Shown here one piece after another: positions 16,723 through 25,440 of a stretch of 39,133 nucleotides of DNA; within the stretch, counting starts at the first letter, position 1; each line of letters opens with the position of its first letter. The notes under the pieces were generated by a model that was not told the DNA's origin, did not search any database, and saw only the letters and a program-made list of their open reading frames with translations. Origin of the DNA: Nanobdellota archaeon (GTDB lineage: Archaea; Nanobdellota; Nanobdellia; SCGC-AAA011-G17; UBA489); contig JAUYMN010000028.1 in NCBI GenBank assembly GCA_030699455.1, forward strand, positions 1 through 39,133, given 5' to 3'. Made by a program: the position numbers and the translations under genes.

Positions 16723-17394
16723 TTATTTTTTTACTGTTTTCATGATACGTTCTAGTTCTTTTACATTGTTTGCCAGTGGATTGATTATGTTTGATAACAG
16801 CTTACCCATAGCTTTTATCTCAATTCCCAAATCAGATGTACTTTCACCATATTCTCTTACCTTTCCAACTACTGAATTTGAAAGATTTTCAAAGCGATTT
16901 TCCAGCCTCATTAACTCTTGTTTTATTGAATCTAAATCATTGCTCACTCTTTCTTTCCATGCAAGCATATCGCCAAACTCCTCACCCATCTTTTGCCACT
17001 TCTCTTCTATTATGGATTCTGCAATCTCTTCAATGTCTTCTGTTGTTGAACCCATTGTCTGGGCAGGATAACTAAAACTCATTTGTTCAGGCATTGTTTG
17101 TGGTTGATACATTCCTTGTGGTCCTGAATTTGGTGATGGTGGCGATACAACCTCTGCTTCTTCCACTGGCTGTTTTTCTTCTGAGTATATTACAGATGGC
17201 TGCAAAATTGGTTCTTCCTTTATTCTTGGTCCTTCTATAGCAATCTTTGCCTGCGATTGATTAAGTGCCTCAGAAATTTGTTGAAAAGAATATCCATCTG
17301 TCTGCAGGCTTTGAATTATCTCGGTATTTGTCTTACCACTCTTCTGCATTTCCATTACTTTTTCTATAGGGGTATCTTCAGGCAGTTTAATCAC
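16723..17394 (-). CDS. coiled-coil protein with N-terminal helical domain and proline-rich linker
   Basis: This is a 223-aa soluble protein. Residues 1-50 look like a small helical, HTH-like domain (TPIEKVMEMQKSGKTNTEII, then SFQQISEALNQSQ). Residues 60-110 are a Pro/Gln/Met-rich flexible linker. Residues 115-223 are a long amphipathic, coiled-coil-like helix (LDSIKQELMRLENRFENL). The start is GTG at 17394, overlapping the upstream coiled-coil gene by 8 nt, so translation is likely coupled. Archaellum clusters carry small coiled-coil FlaC/D/E proteins near FlaI, and a similar scaffold role is possible, but no homology is claimed. Confidence 0.7.
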   Translation of the reverse strand: MIKLPEDTPIEKVMEMQKSGKTNTEIIQSLQTDGYSFQQISEALNQSQAKIAIEGPRIKEEPILQPSVIYSEEKQPVEEAEVVSPPSPNSGPQGMYQPQTMPEQMSFSYPAQTMGSTTEDIEEIAESIIEEKWQKMGEEFGDMLAWKERVSNDLDSIKQELMRLENRFENLSNSVVGKVREYGESTSDLGIEIKAMGKLLSNIINPLANNVKELERIMKTVKK

Positions 17395-17785
17395 CTCTTT
17401 CTGTTTTTATAGGATAATCTTTTAATTTAAACTTTTCTAATCTTATTTCTAATTGCTCATCTGTTACTAATTTAAGTATATTTAGCATATCTATATATTT
17501 TTCCAGTATTTTTACTTCGTCCTTCTTTGCAAATATCCTCATTTCCTTTACAACGTCTTTTATTACATCCTGGGTGTTGCTCATTCCAAGACTTGTCTTT
17601 TTTGTTTCTGATGAAATTGTTCTAATTTCCTTCATTAATTTTTTATACTCTTCAATCATATTTTGGTTTATTACTAGGAGTCTTTCTGTGAGTATATTAT
17701 ATTTGCTTTCTAAGGCACGTATTCTTGCGTTTAAATCTGCAATTATGTATGCAGGATCTGTTTCGGTGAATTGTGGCTCTGACAT
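17387..17785 (-). CDS. short coiled-coil protein
   Basis: This is a 132-aa soluble protein, mostly helical with heptad-like spacing (LNARIRALESKYNILTERL, then EYKKLMKEIRTI) and a second helical part at 85-120. There are no membrane helices or catalytic motifs. A GAGGT Shine-Dalgarno lies 4 nt before the ATG. A TATA-like TATTTAAATA sits about 40 nt upstream (17820-17829), giving a short leader. It is divergent from the secretion ATPase and overlaps the next coiled-coil gene. A cytoplasmic partner of the ATPase, loosely like FlaC/D, is a reasonable guess. Confidence 0.7.
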   Translation of the reverse strand: MSEPQFTETDPAYIIADLNARIRALESKYNILTERLLVINQNMIEEYKKLMKEIRTISSETKKTSLGMSNTQDVIKDVVKEMRIFAKKDEVKILEKYIDMLNILKLVTDEQLEIRLEKFKLKDYPIKTERGD

Positions 17786-17848
17786 TTTACCTCTTTCTAA
17801 TATGACTAGTATTACGGCTTATTTAAATACTTTGTTTGAAGGGATAAA

Positions 17849-17856
17849 TTATATAA
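17849..17856 (+). promoter_or_regulatory. TATA box of the secretion ATPase operon
   Basis: TTATATAA is centred 26 nt before the ATG at 17879, indicating a leaderless transcript. Confidence 0.55.
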
Positions 17857-17878
17857 ATTTGGCAGGCAGATATAGATT

Positions 17879-20161
17879 ATGACTACAAAAGAAGAGGGGA
17901 TGTATCAGATTGTTCGTGATGGGGATGAAGAGGTCTTGAAAGTTAACGCAGACTCATGGCCATATACTCCCAGCCTTGAGGATAAGTTTTCTGTGATGGC
18001 AGATGTTGTTGATAAACTAGTAGCATCCCCTTCTGTAAAAAGAGTAATTTTTCATCAGAGAAAAAAATTTGTTTATTCTTATGACCAAGTGCAGATGCTT
18101 ATTGAAATTGCAAATATATATACTCATCTGATAAAGGGCAAAAAAGTTTTAAGCATTTCTGGGTGGGGCTTTGATGAGGTTAGTGCAAGATTTTATGGCG
18201 ACAAGATGGGAGAAATACAGTATCTTGTTTTGAACCTTCTTAGGGGCGATCCTCTCGGAGCATTTGTTGAATCAAAAAGAATATTGAGAGAAGAAAGGAT
18301 ATTAATCAAGAGGGATGTTGATGAGAGAGTTGCACAGGCCAGAAGCAATTATATTTTGTTATTATCTGAAATTGTTGATTTGCTTGAGAAGACTAAAATT
18401 GTACAGATACTAAAAAATAGCATTGATGGATTTCATATAGGCGACCGCAAGCCATACAGGGAAGTTTTTAGAGCAGCAGTAACTCCAGATTTCATATATA
18501 CACGGCTAAGATCTAATCCTCCATTAGATGGCGAAGAGCTTGACTTCTATAAAGTGGGTGATAGTGAAGTGAGCATATTCAGAATGCCGGGAGATATTAA
18601 AACATACTACCATTCAGTTCCGATTGAGTTTAAGCTTAATGAAGATGAATATGAATTACTGGACATAGCAAAAAATGTTCTTGCAGGGCACAAACCACGG
18701 AATGAAGAATTTATGAATCCAGATAAGATGCGTGCTACATTTTATAACATTGGGAAGGATTTGCTTGGAGAACTTGCAAAAAATAAAGGATATGATATTT
18801 CTTATGAACGTATTGGAGAACTTGCAAAAATATTAGTGAGGTACACTGTTGGTTTTGGACTAATTGAAATATTGCTTGCTGACCAAAATGTTCAGGATGT
18901 AACAATTAACAGCCCCGTTGGTGAAAGTCCGATGTACCTGGTTCATCAGGAATATGGTGAGTGTTATACTAATATTGTTCCAAGTTACGATGATGCTGAA
19001 AGCTGGGCAACAAAATTCAGATTGATAAGTGGAAGACCCTTAGACGAGGCTAATCCAGTTTTGGATACTGAGTTAAATGTTCCTGGCGGAAGAAGCAGGG
19101 TGGCTGTCATGACAAGACCACTTAGTCCCAAAGGCCTTGCCTTTGCCATGAGAAGACATAGGGATAGACCATGGACCCTGCCATTATTCATAAATAATAG
19201 GATGATTAGTCCTCTTGGTGCAGGTTTAGTTAGTTTTTTGATTGATGGTGCAAGAACGATGCTGGTTGCAGGTACAAGGAGTAGTGGTAAGACGAGCCTT
19301 CTTGGAAGTTTTATGGTAGATATTATGAGGAAGTACAGGATAATTACAATAGAGGATACTTTAGAACTTCCAGTTAAATACTTGCGACAATTAGGATATA
19401 ACATACAGAACATGAAAGTTAGATCTGCCCTAACAACTGGTGGTTCTGAAATGTCTGCAGATGATGGGATAAGGACAAGCTTAAGACTTGGAGACAGTAG
19501 TCTGATTATTGGAGAAGTAAGGAGTGTTGAAGCAAAAGCATTGTATGAAGCAATGAGGACTGGTGCACTTGCAAATGTCGTTGCAGGCACAATACATGGT
19601 GCTGATCCTTATGGCGTTTATGATAGGGTTGTGAATGACCTTAATGTTCCAAAGACAAGTTTTAAGGCTACAGATATAATCACAGTTGCAAATCCTGTTA
19701 AAAGTGCCGATGGCATTAATTCATGGAAAAGAGTTTTACAAATAACAGAAGTTAGGAAACATTGGAGCGATGATCCACTAAGAGAAAGGGGTTTTGTAGA
19801 TTTATTAAAGTATGATGCAAAAAGGGATGAACTGTTGCCTACTGCTGATTTATTAAATGGAGAAAGTGAAGTTGTCAAAGCTGTTGCTGGCAATGTAAGA
19901 GAATGGGCAGGCAATTGGGATGCTGTTTGGGAAAATATATTACTAAGGTCTAGAATGAAACAAGTATTAGTGGAATATTCAAATAAGACGGGGAACATGG
20001 AATTATTAGAATCTAATTTTGTTGTGGCGTCCAATGATGTTTTTCACAGACTGATTGAACAGATTAAGGGGGAAGTTGGTTCTATTGATAACAAAAGGAT
20101 ATTTTTTGAATGGAATGAATGGGTTAAGAAAAATATTAAGTTTGCTAAAAATAAGACTTGA
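17879..20161 (+). CDS. type II/IV secretion (FlaI/TadA-like) ATPase
   Basis: This is a hexameric motor ATPase for assembling pilins or secreting protein. The C-terminal motor has Walker A (AGTRSSGKTS, about 463-472), an Asp-box (ITIEDTLEL, about 488), Walker B (SSLIIGEVRS, about 541) and a His-box (AGTIHGADPYG, about 569). The conserved N2 region (ISGRPLDEANPVLD) lies near 380. The N-terminal part of about 300 residues is long compared with archaellum FlaI (about 530-550 aa total), and another 130 residues follow the motor. The platform protein gene follows after 15 nt. All catalytic motifs are intact. Confidence 0.92.
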   Translation: MTTKEEGMYQIVRDGDEEVLKVNADSWPYTPSLEDKFSVMADVVDKLVASPSVKRVIFHQRKKFVYSYDQVQMLIEIANIYTHLIKGKKVLSISGWGFDEVSARFYGDKMGEIQYLVLNLLRGDPLGAFVESKRILREERILIKRDVDERVAQARSNYILLLSEIVDLLEKTKIVQILKNSIDGFHIGDRKPYREVFRAAVTPDFIYTRLRSNPPLDGEELDFYKVGDSEVSIFRMPGDIKTYYHSVPIEFKLNEDEYELLDIAKNVLAGHKPRNEEFMNPDKMRATFYNIGKDLLGELAKNKGYDISYERIGELAKILVRYTVGFGLIEILLADQNVQDVTINSPVGESPMYLVHQEYGECYTNIVPSYDDAESWATKFRLISGRPLDEANPVLDTELNVPGGRSRVAVMTRPLSPKGLAFAMRRHRDRPWTLPLFINNRMISPLGAGLVSFLIDGARTMLVAGTRSSGKTSLLGSFMVDIMRKYRIITIEDTLELPVKYLRQLGYNIQNMKVRSALTTGGSEMSADDGIRTSLRLGDSSLIIGEVRSVEAKALYEAMRTGALANVVAGTIHGADPYGVYDRVVNDLNVPKTSFKATDIITVANPVKSADGINSWKRVLQITEVRKHWSDDPLRERGFVDLLKYDAKRDELLPTADLLNGESEVVKAVAGNVREWAGNWDAVWENILLRSRMKQVLVEYSNKTGNMELLESNFVVASNDVFHRLIEQIKGEVGSIDNKRIFFEWNEWVKKNIKFAKNKT

Positions 20162-20176
20162 TTGAGGTAAATATTT

Positions 20177-22321
20177 ATGGCTAGGAAAGATGTTGATGAT
20201 ATAATTGATAAGTATGAACATAAACTTGAAGATGAGTATGGGGATGGATATGTTGAAAATTTTGAACCTGTATTAATGAATAAGGATTATGAAGTTTTTC
20301 GTTCTGAGGTTTTGGAGAGCAAGGTAACTAACTATGAAAGGTGGTGTAATGTTGCTGAGAATATAATAAAAGTTAATCCCTCTGAAAAAGACCTGCCTAA
20401 GTTGGAGGAGAGTATTAGGGTTGCACACTTAAATGTTACCCCTCAATCTGCAGCCAGCCTCGGCGCTTTATGTGGCATTTTATTGATTTTTTTTGGACTG
20501 CTCCTTTTTGGTCTTGGCTATGCCCTTGGAATGGTATTTTATTTTTTTCCAATATTTTTATTAATTGCTGGGGCGATTGTGATAAAGCCAATAGGAAACA
20601 TTCCAATATACCTTGCAAATAAATGGAGGCTTGAAGCCAGTAACCAGATGGTTTTATGTATTTTGTATATTGTTATGTACATGAGGCATACCAGTAATTT
20701 AGAACATGCTGTAAGATTTGCAGCTGAACATGTTGGCCCTCCGCTGGGACTTGACTTAAAAAAAGTTTTTTGGGATATTGAAACTCAGAGGTTTTTTAGC
20801 ATCAAAGAAAGCTTGGATTATTATCTTGAAAGCTGGAGAGAATATAATCTGGAATTTGTTGAGGCATTTCATCTCATTGAAGGCAGTTTGTATGAACCTA
20901 ATAATGAGAGAAGAATTGGGTTACTCGAGAAATCTCTTGAGGTAATGCTTGATGGAACATATAACAAAATGCTTCATTATGCACATAATCTGAAAGGGCC
21001 GGTTACATTGTTGTATATGCTTGGCGTTATTCTGCCAATACTCGGACTTGTTATTTTTCCTTTAGTTGGTAGCTTTTTGGGTGGTGCAATAAGGTGGTAT
21101 CATCTTGCATTGCTTTACAATATTGTTTTGCCAATTATCTTAATTTCTATGGGCAATAATATGCTTGCGAAGAGGCCAACAGGATATGGCGAAAGTGAAG
21201 TTCTAAAAACTAATCCAGAGTTCAAAATTTACGAACAGTGGGTCGTTAATGACAGACTTATCCCAATAAGTCCAAAAGCTTTTGGAATTTTCCTTGCATT
21301 GGTTATTGGCTTTTTTGGATTTTTGCCATTGCTGATGCCGCTTATTAGCCCAGGATATGATTTTGAAATACCTGGTCTTGGTCTTTTTTTAGATTTTAAG
21401 GATGGAAACGGCCCTTATGGTGTTGGATCATTGATTGCAGGGATGCTGATTCCATTAGGAATGACTGTGGGAATATCCACTTATTATGGAATAAAAACTA
21501 AAAGATTAATCAAAATAAAAAAACAAGTCGATGACCTCGAGGAAGAATTTAGCGGTGCAATATTTCAGCTTGGAAACAGGATTGGAGATGGCATCCCCTC
21601 TGAAATGGCATTTGGTGAAGTTGCCGAAACTATGAGTGGCACACCGACTGGAAAATTTTTTACTGCTGTAAATAGAAACATCAGAAAATTAGGTTATGGA
21701 ATGAAAAAAGCAATTTTTGATCCTCGTGTTGGCGCAATATTGTTATTTCCCAGCAACCTGATACAGAGCACTATGAAAGTTCTTGTCCAAAGCTCCAATA
21801 AGAGTCCGCAGGTGGTTAGCACAAGCTTGATAACAATCAGCAAGTACATTGACAGAATAAAGCAAGTGAATGAAAGGCTGAAGGATTTGCTTGCTGACAT
21901 TCTAAGTAGCATGATAAGCCAGATTAATTTTTTGACACCATTGATTGCAGGTATTGTTGTTGGTGTTGGAAGTATGGTTACAACAATAATTAACAAGCTA
22001 GGCACTGCTTTTGAAACTTTAGGTTCTGGTGCAGGTGATTCGCCCACAAATATAGCTACTCTTGCAAACATATTAAATGTAAAGGATGCTATTCCAGGAT
22101 ATTTTTTTCAGCTCGTTGTTGGAATTTATGTTCTGGAGATAACAATAATATTAACAATTCTTAGTACCAGTATTGAAAGGGGGGCCGATGTGACAACTAC
22201 AAGAAACAGAATAGGCAAGAATGTTAAGAGAAGCATGACATTCTATTTTATTGTATCTTTAATTGGTGTTATCTTGTTTAACTTATTGGCAAATGCTGTA
22301 AGCTTTGTCCCTTCCCCATAA
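20177..22321 (+). CDS. double-length TadC/FlaJ-like platform membrane protein
   Basis: This is the inner-membrane platform on which the ATPase acts. Two type II secretion F-like cytoplasmic domains can be seen, about 155-260 (RLEASNQMVLCILYIVMYMR) and about 440-560 (FSGAIFQLGNRIGDGIPSEM). Each is followed by pairs of membrane helices (about 268-320, 580-610, 645-700). Two helices near 95-145 and two near 360-420 complete the membrane part. A soluble N-terminal stretch of about 85 residues comes first. GAGGT lies 9 nt before the ATG. It is co-transcribed with the ATPase. Confidence 0.88.
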   Translation: MARKDVDDIIDKYEHKLEDEYGDGYVENFEPVLMNKDYEVFRSEVLESKVTNYERWCNVAENIIKVNPSEKDLPKLEESIRVAHLNVTPQSAASLGALCGILLIFFGLLLFGLGYALGMVFYFFPIFLLIAGAIVIKPIGNIPIYLANKWRLEASNQMVLCILYIVMYMRHTSNLEHAVRFAAEHVGPPLGLDLKKVFWDIETQRFFSIKESLDYYLESWREYNLEFVEAFHLIEGSLYEPNNERRIGLLEKSLEVMLDGTYNKMLHYAHNLKGPVTLLYMLGVILPILGLVIFPLVGSFLGGAIRWYHLALLYNIVLPIILISMGNNMLAKRPTGYGESEVLKTNPEFKIYEQWVVNDRLIPISPKAFGIFLALVIGFFGFLPLLMPLISPGYDFEIPGLGLFLDFKDGNGPYGVGSLIAGMLIPLGMTVGISTYYGIKTKRLIKIKKQVDDLEEEFSGAIFQLGNRIGDGIPSEMAFGEVAETMSGTPTGKFFTAVNRNIRKLGYGMKKAIFDPRVGAILLFPSNLIQSTMKVLVQSSNKSPQVVSTSLITISKYIDRIKQVNERLKDLLADILSSMISQINFLTPLIAGIVVGVGSMVTTIINKLGTAFETLGSGAGDSPTNIATLANILNVKDAIPGYFFQLVVGIYVLEITIILTILSTSIERGADVTTTRNRIGKNVKRSMTFYFIVSLIGVILFNLLANAVSFVPSP

Positions 22322-22348
22322 GAAAGGATATTTAAATAGTGGGAAATG

Positions 22349-22356
22349 TTATAAAT
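22349..22356 (+). promoter_or_regulatory. TATA box of the 778-aa membrane protein
   Basis: TTATAAAT is centred 25-26 nt before the ATG at 22378. A second A/T box (TATTTAAATA, about 22329-22338) lies further upstream. Confidence 0.45.
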
Positions 22357-22377
22357 TCATAAATTAGGTGTATTTTC

Positions 22378-24714
22378 ATGATAAAAGGGGCTGGCAAGTA
22401 CTTTTCAAAAAATATTTTGTTTTACTTATTTGCTACATTTTTTTTAGCCAGCACTTTTTTTGCAAAGAGCGTTAATGCAGTAGTATATCTTGGTCAGACA
22501 TATACTGGCATGGGTATTGGTGGATATTATTATGGCGATATTCAAAATCTTTATTATTCTTATCCTGGGTGGATTGATTTTATATTATTTTTGATGATAT
22601 TTACATCGCTTGGAAAATTTGTTTTTGGAAAGAAGTTTAAAGATAACAGCTCTGCAGCAAATGGACTTTCTCTTTCACTTGGGGTTGCACTCTCTCTTGG
22701 GATGGTATTATGGGAAAGTAGCACTGGTGTTTTTCTGTTAAAAAATATGGCTGTGCTCGCTCTAGGACTTGGCATTGTTGCAATATTTGTTTTATTATAC
22801 CTTGTTTTTAGAAAATGGATGAGAATAGGCCAATTGCTTTCCCTTATTCTCGCATTGGTTGCTTCTTACTTCTTATGGCATTTTGTTGCAAGATATGTTG
22901 TTGGCATGGGTCCAGTTGATTTTGTTAGGTATGTTATGGGCGGATTTAATTTTGATGCCAATGAAATCATAAACTGGGCAGTTATGATTATATTTTTTGG
23001 TGGATTACTTGCTTTAATGGGGATGGGTATTAAAAATGCAGGTAAGGCAATACCTGCCAAGAATAATAAAAATTCGAGTTTATTTGGAGAAGGGCAGAAA
23101 AATTCAGTTGTTGATAATACAGGCACTGCAACGCCAGTAAAAGGTAGCAGTAAGTGGCGATGGCCTTTTAGAAAAAAGCAAAAACCAGCCGTTGATAAGA
23201 AAAGTACTACGCCACCAGTAAAAGACAATGATGATACGGACGTTGCACCGTTGCCTGAACCGTTGCCAATAGCTGATTCTGAAGTAATTTTAGATCCAAA
23301 ACAAAAAAAGATAACTTGTGACAGGATTAAACATCTTGTAAGGGTTGCTGATTATGCCAAAGAAGCAGTCAATGAGTCTGTTGTTATTGTTGATAAGCTG
23401 AGGGGAGAGATAAATATGTTGAATCATGCAATTAGCGTAGATCCTTCTCTTACAGACAAGGCGAGAATTTTACAAGATAAGTTTATGGAAATTAACAATA
23501 CTCTCAACTCATTAAGAGTTGGACTAATCAATCAGGCAACACCAATAAAGGTATTTTCTGGAATGGAACTATGGATAAATCATATCAAAACTTATTTTGA
23601 TAAAAACATCTATTCAGTTATATCAAATGTTCAATCTCTTAATGCTTACGTTGGTGAAATTGAAAATACATTAAAACTGCTCGATATTGCTTTTGGCAAA
23701 ACTTCTGAAAAATCTGGCAAGATGAAACGGCTTGGGCAATCAATCAGAATCATTATTTCCGCCAGTGAGCCATATAAAAAAATGTTTAGACCATCGGTTG
23801 TTGATATGAATCTTAACCAATACAAAAACTTTCTTGTAGGGCTTTGGAATACATATGGGTGTGGAGATACTCCGAAACCACCACAACTAGCATTAGCACC
23901 ACCAAGAGATACTCCGAAACCACCACAACTAGCATTAGCAGCACCACCAGCACAACTAGCATTAGCAGCACCACCAGCTACCCCCTTACTTGAGAATAAA
24001 GCAGAAGATGGTGCTGGCATGAATCAACCTCCAAAAAATGAATTGCCTGAGATGGGAGACAGGGAAGAGATAAACAAAGATATTGACAGAATAGAAGAAA
24101 TAATCGGCAAAGGCATTCGTTCTTTGCCACGCGAAAAAGGTAGCCTTTTTGGAAGGGGAAGTAACAGAGATACAACAATTGCAAACTTTGCATATAAACT
24201 TGTTTTTTCCAGAGAAACTAATCTGTCAAGAGAAATTGGAGAATTCCTATTGATAGAAATCAATAAAATTAAAGGTATTATCGGCGTTTTTATGAACTCT
24301 GAAAGTGTTGACAAAAATTCCAAGGAATTTAATAAAATGATGCAAGTTTATGAGGATATTATTCGTGCTGAGCCACTGCTTAAAAAACTTAGCAAGGGCA
24401 TTAGGTCAAGAGAAATACTAAATTCTATGAGGGTTGCATATCAACAAGATTTTGCATATGATAATAAGGTTGCACAGGTATATAAAACAAGATTTAACGA
24501 ACCACTCGCACGTGCTAGCTGGGATGAAGCATTATCAAAAATATTTTCTGATCCAGTTAAGCTCGAATTTTTATTAATCAATAACCAAGGGAACAAGGGG
24601 CTAACAATACTTTACACTTATTTTAGTAGGGCCTATGGATCTTTAAGAATATTAGACAGAAACTTTAGAAGGATGGCAAAAGCAATAACTGCCTTGAAGA
24701 GGCAGATAAGATGA
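22378..24714 (+). CDS. large membrane protein with Pro/Ala repeat linker and soluble C-terminus
   Basis: This is a 778-aa protein I do not recognise. It begins with a likely signal peptide (hydrophobic 13-30, then AKSVNA). A short Tyr/Gly-rich outer segment (TGMGIGGYYYGD) follows, and then about five membrane helices up to residue 220. A basic, proline-containing linker (225-310) leads to helical soluble domains (about 315-490 and 560-778). These are separated by a repetitive PPQLALA linker near 500-540. Its place right after the secretion ATPase and platform genes suggests a machine component with a large cytoplasmic part, but that is inference. It has its own TATA box. Confidence 0.7.
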   Translation: MIKGAGKYFSKNILFYLFATFFLASTFFAKSVNAVVYLGQTYTGMGIGGYYYGDIQNLYYSYPGWIDFILFLMIFTSLGKFVFGKKFKDNSSAANGLSLSLGVALSLGMVLWESSTGVFLLKNMAVLALGLGIVAIFVLLYLVFRKWMRIGQLLSLILALVASYFLWHFVARYVVGMGPVDFVRYVMGGFNFDANEIINWAVMIIFFGGLLALMGMGIKNAGKAIPAKNNKNSSLFGEGQKNSVVDNTGTATPVKGSSKWRWPFRKKQKPAVDKKSTTPPVKDNDDTDVAPLPEPLPIADSEVILDPKQKKITCDRIKHLVRVADYAKEAVNESVVIVDKLRGEINMLNHAISVDPSLTDKARILQDKFMEINNTLNSLRVGLINQATPIKVFSGMELWINHIKTYFDKNIYSVISNVQSLNAYVGEIENTLKLLDIAFGKTSEKSGKMKRLGQSIRIIISASEPYKKMFRPSVVDMNLNQYKNFLVGLWNTYGCGDTPKPPQLALAPPRDTPKPPQLALAAPPAQLALAAPPATPLLENKAEDGAGMNQPPKNELPEMGDREEINKDIDRIEEIIGKGIRSLPREKGSLFGRGSNRDTTIANFAYKLVFSRETNLSREIGEFLLIEINKIKGIIGVFMNSESVDKNSKEFNKMMQVYEDIIRAEPLLKKLSKGIRSREILNSMRVAYQQDFAYDNKVAQVYKTRFNEPLARASWDEALSKIFSDPVKLEFLLINNQGNKGLTILYTYFSRAYGSLRILDRNFRRMAKAITALKRQIR
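23866..23980 (+). repeat. in-frame tandem repeat coding a PPQLALA linker
   Basis: A 42-bp unit starting GATACTCCGAAACCACCAC occurs at 23866 and again at 23908. The shorter core CAACTAGCATTAGCAGCACC is repeated once more downstream. The near-identity at DNA level indicates recent expansion. All units keep the reading frame. Confidence 0.85.
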
Positions 24715-24717
24715 GAA

Positions 24718-24727
24718 TATTTAAATA
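24718..24727 (+). promoter_or_regulatory. TATA box of the 139-aa membrane protein
   Basis: TATTTAAATA is centred 26 nt before the ATG at 24749. Confidence 0.5.
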
Positions 24728-24748
24728 CTTTAATGGATGTGAAACCAT

Positions 24749-25168
24749 ATGGAACTGGTGATATTACCTGCAGTTTATCTTGGTTTAGTTATCGGACTGT
24801 ATGAGGCTATTTTACTTCACAGGGATGTTTCTATTCCTGCCCATAGGTTTGGGCACATGATTCATGCGCTTATCTTTTCAGTGGTCGCAGTTTTTGCTAC
24901 AATGAATGTTGATTTTGTGTTTGGAAGTATACCTTCACTGAGCAATATAATGTACATTGGAAATCCATTGGTATTCCGAATTCTGATTGGGATTATTGTA
25001 ATGATTAAGATACACACTATTAGTGCTGTTGCTCCAGGGATGGCTGGTGCAAGTATTGGGCTTAAAGAAAAATGGAGCCATAGCTTTATTATTGCTGGAT
25101 TGATTATTGCAACGTATTACATATGGCCATATATAGAACCTGTTGTCGGGTTTTTGCCAGGGATTTAA
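24749..25168 (+). CDS. four-helix membrane protein, unknown function
   Basis: This 139-aa protein has four membrane helices (about 4-22, 36-54, 74-92, 107-125). The loops contain conserved-looking polar motifs (LLHRDVSIPAHRFGHMIHA, AGASIGLKEKW). The His-rich first loop is notable but not diagnostic. No family is recognised. It has its own TATA box and is followed after 1 nt by the DUF5652-like gene, so the two probably share a transcript. Confidence 0.65.
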   Translation: MELVILPAVYLGLVIGLYEAILLHRDVSIPAHRFGHMIHALIFSVVAVFATMNVDFVFGSIPSLSNIMYIGNPLVFRILIGIIVMIKIHTISAVAPGMAGASIGLKEKWSHSFIIAGLIIATYYIWPYIEPVVGFLPGI

Positions 25169-25169
25169 A

Positions 25170-25439
25170 ATGCTAAGCGGATTTATGATGAGGGGAATTG
25201 ATCTTATAAATGGCAGTCCGTTGTTTGCTCTCTCCCCATTTTTATTATATGTTTTTATTTTCTGGGAGCTTTTTTGGAAAGGCATAGCTTTGTGGAAGAC
25301 AGGAAGGCACAATCAGATGGGCTGGTTCATTGCCATTTTACTGGTTAACTCTTTAGGCATATTACCAATAATCTATCTTTTGTTTTTTCAAAAAAGTGGA
25401 AGAATAATATCCAGCAAGAAACACAAAAAAAGAAAATGA
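25170..25439 (+). CDS. DUF5652-like small membrane protein
   Basis: This 89-aa protein has two membrane helices. The motif ELFWKGIALWKTGR, followed by NQMGWFIAILLVNSLGILP, matches the DUF5652 pattern common in archaea and candidate-phyla bacteria; the function is unknown. The C-terminus is very basic (KKHKKRK). The ORF track begins at TTG 25143 inside the previous gene. The ATG at 25170, with AGGGAT about 8 nt upstream, is preferred. Confidence 0.72.
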   Translation: MLSGFMMRGIDLINGSPLFALSPFLLYVFIFWELFWKGIALWKTGRHNQMGWFIAILLVNSLGILPIIYLLFFQKSGRIISSKKHKKRK

Positions 25440-25440
25440 A

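Noticed and set aside
23866-23980. CRISPR-like or minisatellite non-coding repeat
   Set aside because: Units are contiguous, without spacers, and all in frame within a large ORF, so it is a coding linker repeat.
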